DNA from: CAWEPK01 sp963835595
GTDB lineage: Bacteria > Desulfobacterota > Syntrophorhabdia > Syntrophorhabdales > WCHB1-27
Reading direction: 5' to 3'
Assembly: GCA_963835595.1 (NCBI GenBank)
Contig: CAWIGL010000002.1
Location: forward strand, 496,001-560,000
Length of the DNA: 64,000 nucleotides
Shown: one piece after another, positions 16,796 through 25,463 of the stretch
Layout: each line of letters opens with the position of its first letter
Numbering within the stretch: position 1 is the stretch's first letter
Position numbers and translations under genes: made by a program
The notes under the pieces: model-generated
The model's input: only the letters and a program-made list of their open reading frames with translations
Told to the model about the DNA's origin: nothing
Databases searched by the model: none

Positions 16796-18601
16796 ATGAA
16801 GAGGAAAGGAGACACGCGGCATTACAGGTTCTTGCGTATTGCGGCCGTCATGCTCATGATGGTGCTGGCCGCCGCATTTGCCCAGGAGGCGCGAGCAGCA
16901 GATGAAACAGGTTGGGTAGGATTTAGCTCTGTTGCTGCTCCTGTTGTTGTTGATATGAATTTCACTCCGGGCATAATTTCCAACAATGGCGGCACAGTTC
17001 AGATGCCGAATGGCGTGACCATGAATAACACCTTGAACATCACCGCCGGCGGTGCGTCTGTCACCGGCGGGACGACTACGGACTCCCTAAGCGCCACCGG
17101 CACCACGAACCTCAACACCACCGGCAGCGCCGGCACGAGCATCGGCAACGGGAGCAGCACCACCACGGTGCTCGGGAACACGCTTATCAACACGACGGGC
17201 GGCTCAAGTACGACCATCGGCACGCTGGGTAACAACACCTTCGTGAACAGCAGCAATAGCTACATAGGCGTCACGAGCAATACGGGGGGCAGCACGACCG
17301 TCGCTATCGGCAACGCCTCAGGCACCGCCAACGCGGCGAACACCATCGGCGCCAACAGCGGCACAGGCCTTACTACCTCGACTAGCATCGGCGCCAACAG
17401 CGGCACGGGCATCACCACGAACTACATGGGCAACAACACAAGCACGTTGGGCGCCACGGTCAACTACATGGGCCAGAACACCGCCACGACGGGCGGCGGC
17501 ACCACCAACAGCATCGGTTACAACGGCGCCACCACGGGCGGCGTCACCGCCACCACCATCGGCTGGAACAACGCCACCGGTGGCACCACCACCAACAACA
17601 TGGGTTACAACAACGCCATCGGCACCACCCTGAACTCCATGGGCACCAACGTCACCACCGGCACCAGCGCCAACAGCATCGGCACCAACCTGGCCGGAGG
17701 CACCACCGCCAACAGCATGGGTCTGAACATCGGTTCAGGCGGCACCTTGAACGGCATGGGCGTCATCGCCGGAACCGGCCCCACCGTCAACTACATAGGC
17801 ACTTGGACCACTCCTCCCCCCGACGGCGGCCCGGGCTCCCCTGGGTTGGGGAGCGGCTACAGCACCAACGGCATCGGCAACACGAACGCATTGACGACGG
17901 TAACGTCGCAAGGCGGGAACAGCTATTCGTCGGTAGTCAACAACGCGTCGAGCCTGGCCAGCGTCTCAACATCGACAAGCAGCAGTAATATCGCCGGTGC
18001 GACGACCGGCACCGCGGGCGGGATGAGCGTCGTCCTGAAGGGCGCCACCAGCACGGGCACCAGCGCAGGCACCTCCGGGGCTCAAGTCCTGGTGAACAAC
18101 CTGGGCAATCTCGTCCAGGCTACCCCGGCTTCGGGTGCCACTCCTGCCAATACGTCCTCCGCTTTCTTCGGCATGAGCAACGGCCTGGGGAACACACACG
18201 GTATGGTTGTCCAGGAGAACCAGACGACCATGTCAGGCGGCTACCATTCCACCAGCATGACCCTCAGCGACTACGGCGCGACCTTCCGGAACGCGATCGG
18301 AGGCGCCGCGAGGGTGACAGGCGTGGCGGACGGCCAGGCCCGTTGGGATGCGGTCAACTACGGGCAGTTGAGAGAAGTGTACGGCGGCATCGCGGCCGCT
18401 GCGGCCATCGCCGGGATACCGAACCCGATCGGCCAGAACAGGTTCATCATAGGCATGGGCTACGGCAACTTCATGGGCTTCAGCTCCTTTGCCTTCGGCG
18501 CAAAGGCTGCCATCACGAAAAACGTCATGCTCCAGTTCGGCGTGGGCTTCTCCCAGAACAACAACCAGACGTATAGCGCCGGCGTGGGCTACAGCTTTTA
18601 G
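16796..18601 (+). CDS. YadA-type trimeric autotransporter adhesin
   Basis: 601 residues. A signal peptide (basic start, hydrophobic core, cut near EARAADE) is followed by a passenger very rich in Thr, Gly, Asn and Ser. Within it, residues of about 180-340 contain twelve short repeats of the type N-x-[IM]-G-x-N every 12-16 residues (for example NSIGTN, NSMGLN, NYMGQN), expected to form a beta-roll like YadA heads. The C-terminal 100 residues are the membrane anchor: RVTGVADGQARWDAVNYGQL, then beta-strands ending in GVGYSF with the terminal Phe required for outer-membrane insertion. The start has a GGGGG-containing site. It should form a trimeric surface adhesin. The low-complexity region may vary between strains. 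Confidence 0.85.
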   Translation: MKRKGDTRHYRFLRIAAVMLMMVLAAAFAQEARAADETGWVGFSSVAAPVVVDMNFTPGIISNNGGTVQMPNGVTMNNTLNITAGGASVTGGTTTDSLSATGTTNLNTTGSAGTSIGNGSSTTTVLGNTLINTTGGSSTTIGTLGNNTFVNSSNSYIGVTSNTGGSTTVAIGNASGTANAANTIGANSGTGLTTSTSIGANSGTGITTNYMGNNTSTLGATVNYMGQNTATTGGGTTNSIGYNGATTGGVTATTIGWNNATGGTTTNNMGYNNAIGTTLNSMGTNVTTGTSANSIGTNLAGGTTANSMGLNIGSGGTLNGMGVIAGTGPTVNYIGTWTTPPPDGGPGSPGLGSGYSTNGIGNTNALTTVTSQGGNSYSSVVNNASSLASVSTSTSSSNIAGATTGTAGGMSVVLKGATSTGTSAGTSGAQVLVNNLGNLVQATPASGATPANTSSAFFGMSNGLGNTHGMVVQENQTTMSGGYHSTSMTLSDYGATFRNAIGGAARVTGVADGQARWDAVNYGQLREVYGGIAAAAAIAGIPNPIGQNRFIIGMGYGNFMGFSSFAFGAKAAITKNVMLQFGVGFSQNNNQTYSAGVGYSF

Positions 18602-18637
18602 CACCACGTCTTTTACCACGAAGTCTTAGGGTACACA

Positions 18638-18672
18638 AAGCGGCCACGGGCCTTTTAGGTCCGTGGCCGCTT
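18638..18672 (+). terminator. Hairpin terminator after the adhesin gene
   Basis: Perfect 12-bp stem AAGCGGCCACGG / CCGTGGCCGCTT around an 11-base loop, 36 bases past the adhesin stop. There is no T run after it, so it may act as a stabilising or Rho-assisted end. Confidence 0.55.
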
Positions 18673-18721
18673 CATCTCATCGGTTGATCGCTTCTCAATT
18701 CCACCTATGGACATACCGCCC

Positions 18722-19017
18722 GGAACGGGAGCTTGCCCGGCCGGGGCGCTTTCTGACGGGCAGGTCGTTTCCAAATACGCCTTCACCCTCACCCCACCCC
18801 TCTCCACGCTGCGCGCTAAAGCGATCTTTGTTTTGCGCTCCGCGCAGGTAGTGTTTGGTCGGGCAAAACACGTGAAAGAATCGGGCAGTTACCCCTCACC
18901 CCGACCCTCTCCCCTCGCCAGGGAGAGGGAGTATGGACCCCTTTGGCGTCAGGGGTATCTTGGGAGGGCATAGCGGCAGGAACGGGAGTCTGTTCGGCCG
19001 AGGCGATTTTTGATGGG
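18722..19017. repeat. Pair of diverged 39-base direct repeats
   Basis: Copies at 18722-18760 and 18979-19017 share 31 of 39 bases, both beginning GGAACGGGAG and ending in TGA followed by YGGG. The spacing is 257 bases. They suggest an old duplicated intergenic element. Confidence 0.55.
18806..18829 (+). repeat. 24-base dispersed repeat, copy 1
   Basis: Identical in inverted orientation to 26142-26165. It contains CTGCGCGCTAAAGCGATC. The similarity continues imperfectly into the adjacent TTTGCGCTCCGCGC. Confidence 0.7.
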
Positions 19018-19198
19018 GAACCCGCCCCACGTGAGGAGGGAAGGGTCGAGCGCCGTGATCGAGGAGCCGCCCGACGAAACTATACAGTTGAAGTATGTTG
19101 AGGAGGTGCGGCCCGGAAAGACAGGCCGGGGCACCCACGCACGGTGAAGTGCGTGGGTCGAACGCAAAAAGCGCCCGGACGCGGCACACCCCGTAAGG

Positions 19199-19235
19199 AA
19201 AAGGCCCTGCGGACCTCAAGTCCGCAGGGCCTTTT
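19199..19235 (-). terminator. Terminator of the Cox-type operon
   Basis: A perfect 16-bp stem (19199-19214 with 19220-19235) around CTCAA. It begins AAAA and ends TTTT, so it can work in both directions. It lies 19 bases beyond the stop of the last operon gene. Confidence 0.85.
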
Positions 19236-19254
19236 CTAAGCAATCTTACCGGCA

Positions 19255-19707
19255 CTACGCCAGGGCTTTCAGCTTAGCCTGCAAGTTTTTGACAAACTCC
19301 TTTTCCACCTCGTTCGCCTTGCTCCTCATCACCCTGTCGCCGAACATGGCCAGCTTCCCCACCATGCTCACGTCCATCCTGTAGGCAATCTCCACGTCTC
19401 CGCCGCCCAGCTCCTTCAGGTCCATCGTGATCTTGTCCTTCATGTGGCCGAGCTTCGTCTTGTCCTCGGCCTCGCCCTCCATCTCCAGGTGCGTGGGGGC
19501 CTCGACCTTCGTGAGCACCTGCCGGCCGGCCATCGTCACCTTGATGATGCCGACGCGCTGCTTCATCGTAACGTCGTAAGTCTTGTCGTCGATTTTCTCG
19601 ATCTTCTCGGCGCCCGGCAGGCAGGCGGCTAGGGCTTCCACGTCAAAGAGTGTCTCCCACAGCTTATTGATGGGCGCGTTCACCGTGAACTTTCCTTCGA
19701 TAATCAT
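19255..19707 (-). CDS. coxG: CoxG-family (SRPBCC fold) protein
   Basis: 150 residues. MIIEGKFTVNAPINKLWETL, then ALAACLPGAEKIEKID and the late helix near SMVGKLAMFGDRVM are the standard CoxG motifs. Family members bind hydrophobic ligands; CoxG of CO dehydrogenase recruits the enzyme to the membrane. It is the last gene of a six-gene molybdenum hydroxylase operon. Most homologous operons carry a CoxG, so a role in assembly or anchoring of the enzyme encoded at 20021-23705 is likely. The usual C-terminal membrane anchor is missing; the protein ends after the SRPBCC domain. Confidence 0.85.
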   Translation of the reverse strand: MIIEGKFTVNAPINKLWETLFDVEALAACLPGAEKIEKIDDKTYDVTMKQRVGIIKVTMAGRQVLTKVEAPTHLEMEGEAEDKTKLGHMKDKITMDLKELGGGDVEIAYRMDVSMVGKLAMFGDRVMRSKANEVEKEFVKNLQAKLKALA

Positions 19708-19744
19708 CTATTCCTCCTGACTTTCGGGCTCCTGCGCCCGTTCG

Positions 19745-20005
19745 CTACTTCTTCTCGGCCGCTCTCTCTTCGGCATCCTTCTGGATGATCTCGCCTAGGA
19801 GGACGTAGCTCCTGTTGCCGGGGGTCGTGGCCTGCTCGATAAGAAGGTCGATGAACGACAGGCCCTGGGACGCGACGTGCGCGTCAACCCATTTCCTGTG
19901 AGGCTGGTCGCCTGTGCCGAACATATGGCGGGCGCAATCTATGGCGCTGCCCGTTTTTGCCTTCTTACCGCAGACGGGGCATATTATTGGACCGCTTAAG
20001 CTCAT
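19745..20005 (-). CDS. Small zinc-finger-like protein in the hydroxylase operon
   Basis: 86 residues. ICPVCGKKAKTGSAIDCARH offers three cysteines and a histidine for one metal site, followed by a helical part (SFIDLLIEQA and LLGEIIQKDAEERAAEKK). No known family is recognised. It is 15 bases after the large subunit and 37 bases before coxG, on the same strand. It may help metal handling or enzyme assembly, but nothing in the sequence proves that. Confidence 0.6.
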   Translation of the reverse strand: MSLSGPIICPVCGKKAKTGSAIDCARHMFGTGDQPHRKWVDAHVASQGLSFIDLLIEQATTPGNRSYVLLGEIIQKDAEERAAEKK

Positions 20006-20020
20006 CGTATCCTCCTTTGA

Positions 20021-22333
20021 TTACTTCTTCTGTTCCTTTTCTTTCTTTTCCCTCAGCGCCTCTACGACCATATGGGGCCGCACCGGGCATTCCTTCATCT
20101 GGATGCCGAAGCGGTGGAACAGCGCGTTGCCTATCGCGGCAGCGGTCGGGTTCGTGAGGCCCTCGCCCGCTTCCTTCGCGCCGTAAGGACCTTCCGGCTC
20201 GTAGGTGTCGATCTCCGCGATGTTCGCCGGAGGCATCTCGGGCGCCCTTATCATCTTGTAGTCTACGAGGTTCGGGTTCATCAGCTTGCCGTCCTCGTAT
20301 GGCATGTATTCGAGGTAGCCATAGCCCGCCGCCATCGAGAAGGCGCCTTCGAGCTGGCCGATGAGGCCCAGGTGGTTGATCGGCTGGCCGCAGTCGTGGG
20401 CGGTAAAGCTGTCAACGAGCGTGATCTTGCCCGTCTCATCGTCCACCTCGACCTCGACGCCCTGGAGCATGTAGCTGTAAGCAGGGGAGATCATGCCCTT
20501 TCTGTGAGGCGTATAGTAGCCGCGGCCCATGATCTTCTGGCCGTCTTTGCCGCGCAGGGCCTTCCTTACCAGCGCCACGAAGTCCTCGCCCCTTTCCGGG
20601 CGGGCGATGGCGTGCACCCACCTGTCCTTGATGTCGAGGTCGTAAACGATGTTCAGCCCGGACTGCGCATAAGCGAACTCCAAAAGCTGCTTCTTCGCGC
20701 TTTCCGACGCCATCTTCACGGCGTTGCCCGTCATGAGCGTCTGCCTGGAGCCCCAAGCGCCGAGGTCCGGCGGGCAGTGGTCCGTGTCGCCCGAGTGCAC
20801 CTTGATGTCCTCGACCTTGACGCCGAGGGTCTCCGCGCAGATGATGGCCATCGTGGTGTTGGAGCCCTGGCCGATGTCCTGTGCGCCCACGTGCAGCTCG
20901 ACCGTGCCGTCCTGGTTGATCGTGACGACCGCCGACGAGAAGGAATAAGGCGTGTCGAACCAGTTGAAGATGCCGCCCGACATGAAGCCGCAGGCGGAGA
21001 CGCCGAGGGAGTGGCTCGCCGGCATCGTCTTTTTCTTTTTATCCATCCACTTTTTGATCTCGTCAAGGCACTGGTCGATGCCGCAGCTCGCGATGGTCGC
21101 CTGGCCGGGCAGTATGGTCCCTTCTTTGTGGGCATTCTTCCGCCTCATCTCGATGGGGTCGAGGCCGAGGTCGGCCGCGATCCACTCGATCTGCTGCTCG
21201 GAGCACCACATGGCCTGGGGCGCGCCGAAGCCGCGCATCGATGTTGAGGGCAGGGTGTTCGTGTAGACGCGGTAGCCGTCATAGCGGTAGCCTTTTTTCC
21301 ATTCATAAGGGAAAGAGTGGAAGAAGCCGGTCAGGTAGAGGGCAGTAGCGCCCATGCCGGTATATGCGCCGCCGTTAGTGAAGACCTTGGCCTCCCGCGC
21401 GAGGAACGTCCCGTCCTTCTTCACGCCCGTCCGGGTGTAATAGAACATCGGGGTGCGCCGCTTGGTGGCTATGAAGTCTTCTTCCCTCGTGTAGACGATC
21501 TTGACCGGCCTGTAGCATTTCATTGAGAGGATGGCGCTGCAAAAGATCGCGCCGTCGAGCTCGAACTTGCCGCCGAACCCGCCGCCCGTATACGGACCGA
21601 TGACCCTGATGTCGCCCTCTCTCATGTTGAGGACACCGGCCATAAGGCCCTGCATGTAGTACGGCGACTGGTTGGAGTGGTAAATGGTCAGCTTCTTGTC
21701 GGGGGTGTAGCTCGACACGGCGCAGCGCGTCTCCATGCACATGTGGGCCTGGCCGCCGCAACGGAACCAATCTTCCCTGATGTAGTCGGCCTCCTCGAAG
21801 CCCTCGTCCGCCTCACCCCACTCGATGTGGCGGGTGACGTTGATGTTCCTCTCGAAGCCTTCGTGGATATCGGGGGCGCCCTTCTTGATGGCTTCCAGGG
21901 GCTCGAAGACTGCGGGCAGCACTTCGTATTCGACCTCGATAAGATCCAGGGCCTTCTCCGCGATCTCCTCCGTCACGGCGGCAACGCACGCGACAGGCTC
22001 GCCGATGTAGCGGACCTTATCGACGGGCAGTATCTGCTCGTCGCAAAGGTCTTTATAACGCCGCCAGATGCCCTGCTTCACGCCGAGGGTGTCCTTGCCG
22101 GAGGCAACGCACTTGACCCCTTCGAGCTCCAGGGCCTTCGTGAAGTCGATGTTCTTGATCTTTGCGTGGGGGTGGGGGCTTCTCAATATCTTGCCGTAAA
22201 GCATCCCTGGGAGCTTCACATCGAACGTGTAGGTGGCCCGGCCCGTGATCTTGGCCCAGCCGTCTACGTTATGGACGTGCGTATTGAGTACCCTGAACGG
22301 CTCGTGTGGGTTGATTACTGTATATTTGTTCAT
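20021..22333 (-). CDS. Molybdopterin-binding large subunit, xanthine dehydrogenase/CoxL family
   Basis: 770 residues, catalytic subunit of a molybdenum hydroxylase that inserts oxygen from water into an aromatic or aldehyde substrate. Visible motifs are the N-terminal DGWAKITGRATYTFDVKLPG, the molybdopterin loops TGGGFGGKFE and MRGFGAPQAMWCSEQ, QDIGQGSNTTMA (dithiolene contact) and the C-terminal catalytic glutamate in GAKEAGEGLTNP. The loop MRGFGAPQ is of the xanthine dehydrogenase type, not the AYRCSFR loop of true CO dehydrogenase. The substrate cannot be named. Its start overlaps the stop of the 2Fe-2S gene by 4 bases. Confidence 0.88.
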   Translation of the reverse strand: MNKYTVINPHEPFRVLNTHVHNVDGWAKITGRATYTFDVKLPGMLYGKILRSPHPHAKIKNIDFTKALELEGVKCVASGKDTLGVKQGIWRRYKDLCDEQILPVDKVRYIGEPVACVAAVTEEIAEKALDLIEVEYEVLPAVFEPLEAIKKGAPDIHEGFERNINVTRHIEWGEADEGFEEADYIREDWFRCGGQAHMCMETRCAVSSYTPDKKLTIYHSNQSPYYMQGLMAGVLNMREGDIRVIGPYTGGGFGGKFELDGAIFCSAILSMKCYRPVKIVYTREEDFIATKRRTPMFYYTRTGVKKDGTFLAREAKVFTNGGAYTGMGATALYLTGFFHSFPYEWKKGYRYDGYRVYTNTLPSTSMRGFGAPQAMWCSEQQIEWIAADLGLDPIEMRRKNAHKEGTILPGQATIASCGIDQCLDEIKKWMDKKKKTMPASHSLGVSACGFMSGGIFNWFDTPYSFSSAVVTINQDGTVELHVGAQDIGQGSNTTMAIICAETLGVKVEDIKVHSGDTDHCPPDLGAWGSRQTLMTGNAVKMASESAKKQLLEFAYAQSGLNIVYDLDIKDRWVHAIARPERGEDFVALVRKALRGKDGQKIMGRGYYTPHRKGMISPAYSYMLQGVEVEVDDETGKITLVDSFTAHDCGQPINHLGLIGQLEGAFSMAAGYGYLEYMPYEDGKLMNPNLVDYKMIRAPEMPPANIAEIDTYEPEGPYGAKEAGEGLTNPTAAAIGNALFHRFGIQMKECPVRPHMVVEALREKKEKEQKK

Positions 22334-22815
22334 GACTTTGCCTCCGTGTATTTGCCCTTAGCCACCGCATCGATGGCGCGGACGATGCTGTTGTAGCCGG
22401 TGCAGCGGCAGATGTTGCCCTCGATCCCGTCCCTGATTTTTTTCTCCGTCGGGTTCTTGGCTTCCATCAGAAAGGCCGTGGCCGACATCAGCATCCCGGC
22501 CGTGCAGAAACCGCACTGGAAGGCGCCTTCATCGAGGAAGGCCTTCTGGATCGGCGCAAGCTCGCCGTCCTTTTCGAGACCCTCGACCGTCATGATCTTC
22601 TTGCCCTGGGCCTGGACCGCGAGCACGGAGCAGCCCTTTACGGCCATCCCGTCAACGATGACGGTGCAGGCGCCGCAGGAGACCGTGTCGCAGCCCCTCT
22701 TGGTGCCCGTAAGCTCCATCGCGTCCCTGATCGCTTCGACCAGAAGGGTCTTCGTGCTTATGTAAACCTCGTACTCCCGGTTGTTCACATTGAAATGCAT
22801 CAACTGTTTATCCAT
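22330..22815 (-). CDS. 2Fe-2S small subunit of molybdenum hydroxylase
   Basis: 161 residues with the two characteristic [2Fe-2S] sites. The plant-type ferredoxin site is RGCDTVSCGACTVIVDG with KGC, and the helical site is FQCGFCTAGMLMSA with GNICRCTGY. It carries electrons from the molybdenum centre to the flavin subunit. A Val replaces the usual Gly in CDTGxCGAC, which is harmless to cluster binding. It is 14 bases after the FAD gene, with a 4-base overlap to the large subunit. Confidence 0.92.
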   Translation of the reverse strand: MDKQLMHFNVNNREYEVYISTKTLLVEAIRDAMELTGTKRGCDTVSCGACTVIVDGMAVKGCSVLAVQAQGKKIMTVEGLEKDGELAPIQKAFLDEGAFQCGFCTAGMLMSATAFLMEAKNPTEKKIRDGIEGNICRCTGYNSIVRAIDAVAKGKYTEAKS

Positions 22816-22829
22816 AACGGGCCTCCTTG

Positions 22830-23705
22830 TCAGCCGGAAATCTTCGCCTTTTCAAAGGCTGCTTTCGCCATCCTCTTGGTCAGTATCTTTATAAGATGGC
22901 GCCGGTATTCTTCGGAAGCGTGGATGTCGGCGACCGGCTGGCATTCCGCGGCCGCTGCCTCTCCCGCCTTCTCGAAGACCGCATCGGTCAGCTTCGCGCC
23001 GATCAGGACCTTTTCAGCCTCTTTCGCCCTGACCGTCGTTGTCGCCGCGTTGCCCAGCACGACCCTGGCGTCCTTGCACGTACCGCCGCCGTTGAGGGTG
23101 ACGGTGGCGGCTACGGCCACGATCCCCTGGTCCGAGTCGAGGAGGTTGAATTTCTGATACTTGGTGGCCGATTTCTTCGGGCGGGGCGGCACGATCACCT
23201 CGACGATGATCTCGTCGTGCTCCATAGCCGTCTCGAAGAGGTCCGTATAGAACTCGTCGAGGGGGATGACGCGCTCGCCGCGGACCGAGGCGACCTTCAC
23301 GGAGCCGCCCATCGCCGTCAGCACGGGGGCCGGGTCGCCGGCTGCGTCCGCGTGGGCGAGGTTCCCGCCGATGGTCCCCCAGTTCCGCACCTGGATCGAG
23401 GCCAGCTTCTCCTCCATCTCGACGAGGACAGGGTATTTCTCTTTCATCAGGGCCGATTTCTCGATCATGCGGTGCGTCGTCGTGGCGCCCATCCTGAGAC
23501 CCTGTTTCTCGTCGAACTTGATGTAGCTAAGCTCGTCGAGCCCCTTGATGTCGATCACGTATTCCGGCGTCACGAGGCCCTGGCGCAAGATTATCAGCAG
23601 CGACTGGCCTCCGCAGATAACCTTGCAGTCTTCCTGGTGCTCCGAGAGCATTTGGAGCGCCTCTTTGGCGCTGCCGGGTTTGAGGTAGGTAAAATCGTTG
23701 ATCAT
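22830..23705 (-). CDS. FAD-binding medium subunit of molybdenum hydroxylase
   Basis: 291 residues of the CoxM/XdhB type. FAD contacts are visible in KVICGGQSLLIILRQG (about 28-43), IQVRNWGTIGGNLAHADAAGD (near 105-125) and IPLDEFYTDLF, with the C-terminal domain after VVLGNAATT. The cysteine-bearing insertion that gives 4-hydroxybenzoyl-CoA reductase beta a [4Fe-4S] cluster is absent, so that specific enzyme is unlikely. It overlaps the upstream small gene by 4 bases. Confidence 0.9.
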   Translation of the reverse strand: MINDFTYLKPGSAKEALQMLSEHQEDCKVICGGQSLLIILRQGLVTPEYVIDIKGLDELSYIKFDEKQGLRMGATTTHRMIEKSALMKEKYPVLVEMEEKLASIQVRNWGTIGGNLAHADAAGDPAPVLTAMGGSVKVASVRGERVIPLDEFYTDLFETAMEHDEIIVEVIVPPRPKKSATKYQKFNLLDSDQGIVAVAATVTLNGGGTCKDARVVLGNAATTTVRAKEAEKVLIGAKLTDAVFEKAGEAAAAECQPVADIHASEEYRRHLIKILTKRMAKAAFEKAKISG

Positions 23706-23953
23706 AAGCCTCTCCTTTCGATGAAGTCTTCGATGTTCACCATACGGCCCGGGCTTTCCTCGATGTCGGGGAACTCCCAGCAGGTGAACACTGCACTGCT
23801 CTTAACCCTCGGCCTCTCCGCGTCCGCCCCCTCCCGATTGCGGAAGCGTGCGCAAAACTCGATATGACGGCCTCTGTAAATGGCGCACTCTCTGCACGGG
23901 ACCTTGGAGAACGGACATACCGCTATTGCCTTCGACACTGCTTCCTCCAACAA
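23702..23953 (-). CDS. Cysteine-rich small protein at the head of the hydroxylase operon
   Basis: 83 residues. The N-terminal half has CPFSKVPCRECAIYRGRHIE followed by FCARF, five cysteines that could bind a metal or cluster; a sixth is in FTCWEF. The C-terminus is charged. It is the first gene of the operon and overlaps the FAD gene by 4 bases, so its expression is coupled to the enzyme. Similar short cysteine proteins occur beside anaerobic molybdenum hydroxylases, but I cannot name a function. Confidence 0.6.
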   Translation of the reverse strand: MLEEAVSKAIAVCPFSKVPCRECAIYRGRHIEFCARFRNREGADAERPRVKSSAVFTCWEFPDIEESPGRMVNIEDFIERRGL

Positions 23954-24213
23954 TTATAATGCATTCTGCGCTGATGGGTTAGAGAATTTTCCCAGGACTC
24001 GCCCCCCATTGTCCGCAATCGGTTGTTTCCTATGCCGACCGGGTTGCCTCTCCGATCCAACCGATTGCGGTGACTTTCATTATCGTGAACCCTTACGCGA
24101 ATATACGATTAACTATTAACGTTTGTCAAGGGGAATTTTATGCAAACGGACGAAGCGGGAAAAATTGTGTTCACTATAGAAAACCACTGGCCGTTGCGCC
24201 GGGGCGAGCGGGC

Positions 24214-25236
24214 TTAGGGCTCCTCTTTGCCGATGCTGACGCCTGTGCCCTGCCCGGCGCCTATCCGTTTCAGGAAGGTCTCCCTCTTCTCGACCGGCAC
24301 GTAGATATGATAGATGCCCCGGGGGAGCTTGTACTTGCGTATGTGGAGGTTGTACTGTCGGAACGTCCTGTAAGGCAGCTCCATCGCTTCAGCGAGGAAC
24401 GCCGTGTGGGTCTCCCGCTCGACCTCGATGGTAATCTCGGCCACCGCATACGGCTTGTAGTAGTCGGCCTTGCGCACGGGCAGGCCGTATTTGTGCGGGT
24501 GCGACAGTATCTCCTTCAGGGCCGCTATGCGGTAGACGTACCTCTCCGTCTCCTCCGGCAGGAACATCTCGAAGAAGTCGTGGGTGTTCTGGTTCTGTAT
24601 GGCCTCCCTGACGCGGGCCTCGCCCGTGTTGTAGGCCGCCATCGCGACGAGCCAGTCGCCGAACTCGGCGTGGAGCCTGCTCAGGTACCCGAGGGCGGAG
24701 CGCGTGGACCTGTGGACGCTGTACCGCTCGTCGATGCAGTCGTTGATGAAGAGGCCCTCCCTCTTGCCCGTCTCCTTTATGAACTGCCACAGCCCCCCCG
24801 CGTTGGCCCTGGAGAGGGCCCTGGGGTTGAGGTAGCTCTCCGCGATCGGCAGGTAGATGAGGTCGGGGGGCATCGCCATCCGGTCTATCTCCCCGGAGAC
24901 GACGTTGAGGAACTTGCCGTACCGCTTTATAAGGACCGTGAGAAGGCCCCTGTTGTCGAGGAAGTTGTAGAACTCGCGCTCGAAGCCCTCCCTCGCCTCC
25001 TCGTTGGAAAGGTGTATCGTCCTGTCGCAGAGGACCACCCGCTCGGGGACGGGCGCCATCTTGAGGAAGGCGACCTCTTTTTGCAGGCCCTCCACCTCTT
25101 TTTCTATCTCCGGGATCCTTCTTTCCTGGGAGGGCGGCCTTTTCGCAGGGGCCTCCGGCTGGGCGCGAAGGCCGGACGGGACGAGGCAGGCGGCGGCAAG
25201 GAGCGCCAGGCAGGCGGGAAGCGCCCTGTATCTCAT
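24214..25236 (-). CDS. Lytic murein transglycosylase (SLT domain)
   Basis: 340 residues with a signal peptide (cut near LRAQPEAP), a short coiled coil (IPEIEKEVEGLQKEVAFLK) and then the SLT domain: catalytic Glu in LIYLPIAESYLNPRA, then ANAGGLWQFI and MAAYNTGEARVREAI. These match MltD/MltC-type enzymes that cleave peptidoglycan glycan strands in the periplasm. The C-terminal region (KLPRGIYHIYVP) could be a degenerate cell-wall binding part; no clear LysM is seen. It overlaps the preceding small gene by 4 bases. Confidence 0.88.
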   Translation of the reverse strand: MRYRALPACLALLAAACLVPSGLRAQPEAPAKRPPSQERRIPEIEKEVEGLQKEVAFLKMAPVPERVVLCDRTIHLSNEEAREGFEREFYNFLDNRGLLTVLIKRYGKFLNVVSGEIDRMAMPPDLIYLPIAESYLNPRALSRANAGGLWQFIKETGKREGLFINDCIDERYSVHRSTRSALGYLSRLHAEFGDWLVAMAAYNTGEARVREAIQNQNTHDFFEMFLPEETERYVYRIAALKEILSHPHKYGLPVRKADYYKPYAVAEITIEVERETHTAFLAEAMELPYRTFRQYNLHIRKYKLPRGIYHIYVPVEKRETFLKRIGAGQGTGVSIGKEEP

Positions 25237-25463
25237 TTCCTCCCCTCCTCCCTGATGATCTCCGTCAGGGTCTTGACCCTGTTCTGCATACGGTCGATCA
25301 GGGCCTTGATCTCGATGAGCAGCGAGGCCATGCTCTCGTGCCTTCTCCTGTAGACGACCTCCAGGTCTTTTCTCCAGTTCTCGGTGACCTCGGCCTCGCG
25401 CTTTGCGGATTCAAGCTCGAACCTTTTCGTCAGCTCGCGGCGGAGCTTGGGATCAATCTCCAT
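25233..25463 (-). CDS. Small coiled-coil protein
   Basis: 76 residues, almost entirely charged helix (LRRELTKRFELESAKREA, then SLLIEIKALIDRM). No family recognised. It is sandwiched in a coupled series, overlapping dedA by 11 bases and the transglycosylase by 4, so it is very probably translated. Confidence 0.6.
   Translation of the reverse strand: MEIDPKLRRELTKRFELESAKREAEVTENWRKDLEVVYRRRHESMASLLIEIKALIDRMQNRVKTLTEIIREEGRK

Larger units (their letters stand above)
18602..19198. other. Repeat-rich non-coding gap
   Basis: About 600 bases between the adhesin and the Cox-type operon. It holds the hairpin at 18638-18672, two diverged direct repeats (18722-18760 and 18979-19017), part of a 24-base repeat shared with 26142-26165, a CCCTCTCCC/GGGAGAGGG palindrome near 18903-18930 and an ACCCACGCAC/GTGCGTGGGT hairpin at about 19132-19158. 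I see no credible gene. Confidence 0.6.

Noticed and set aside
19255..23705. Aerobic CO dehydrogenase or 4-hydroxybenzoyl-CoA reductase
   Set aside because: The large subunit lacks the AYRCSFR loop and the flavin subunit lacks the extra cysteine loop.
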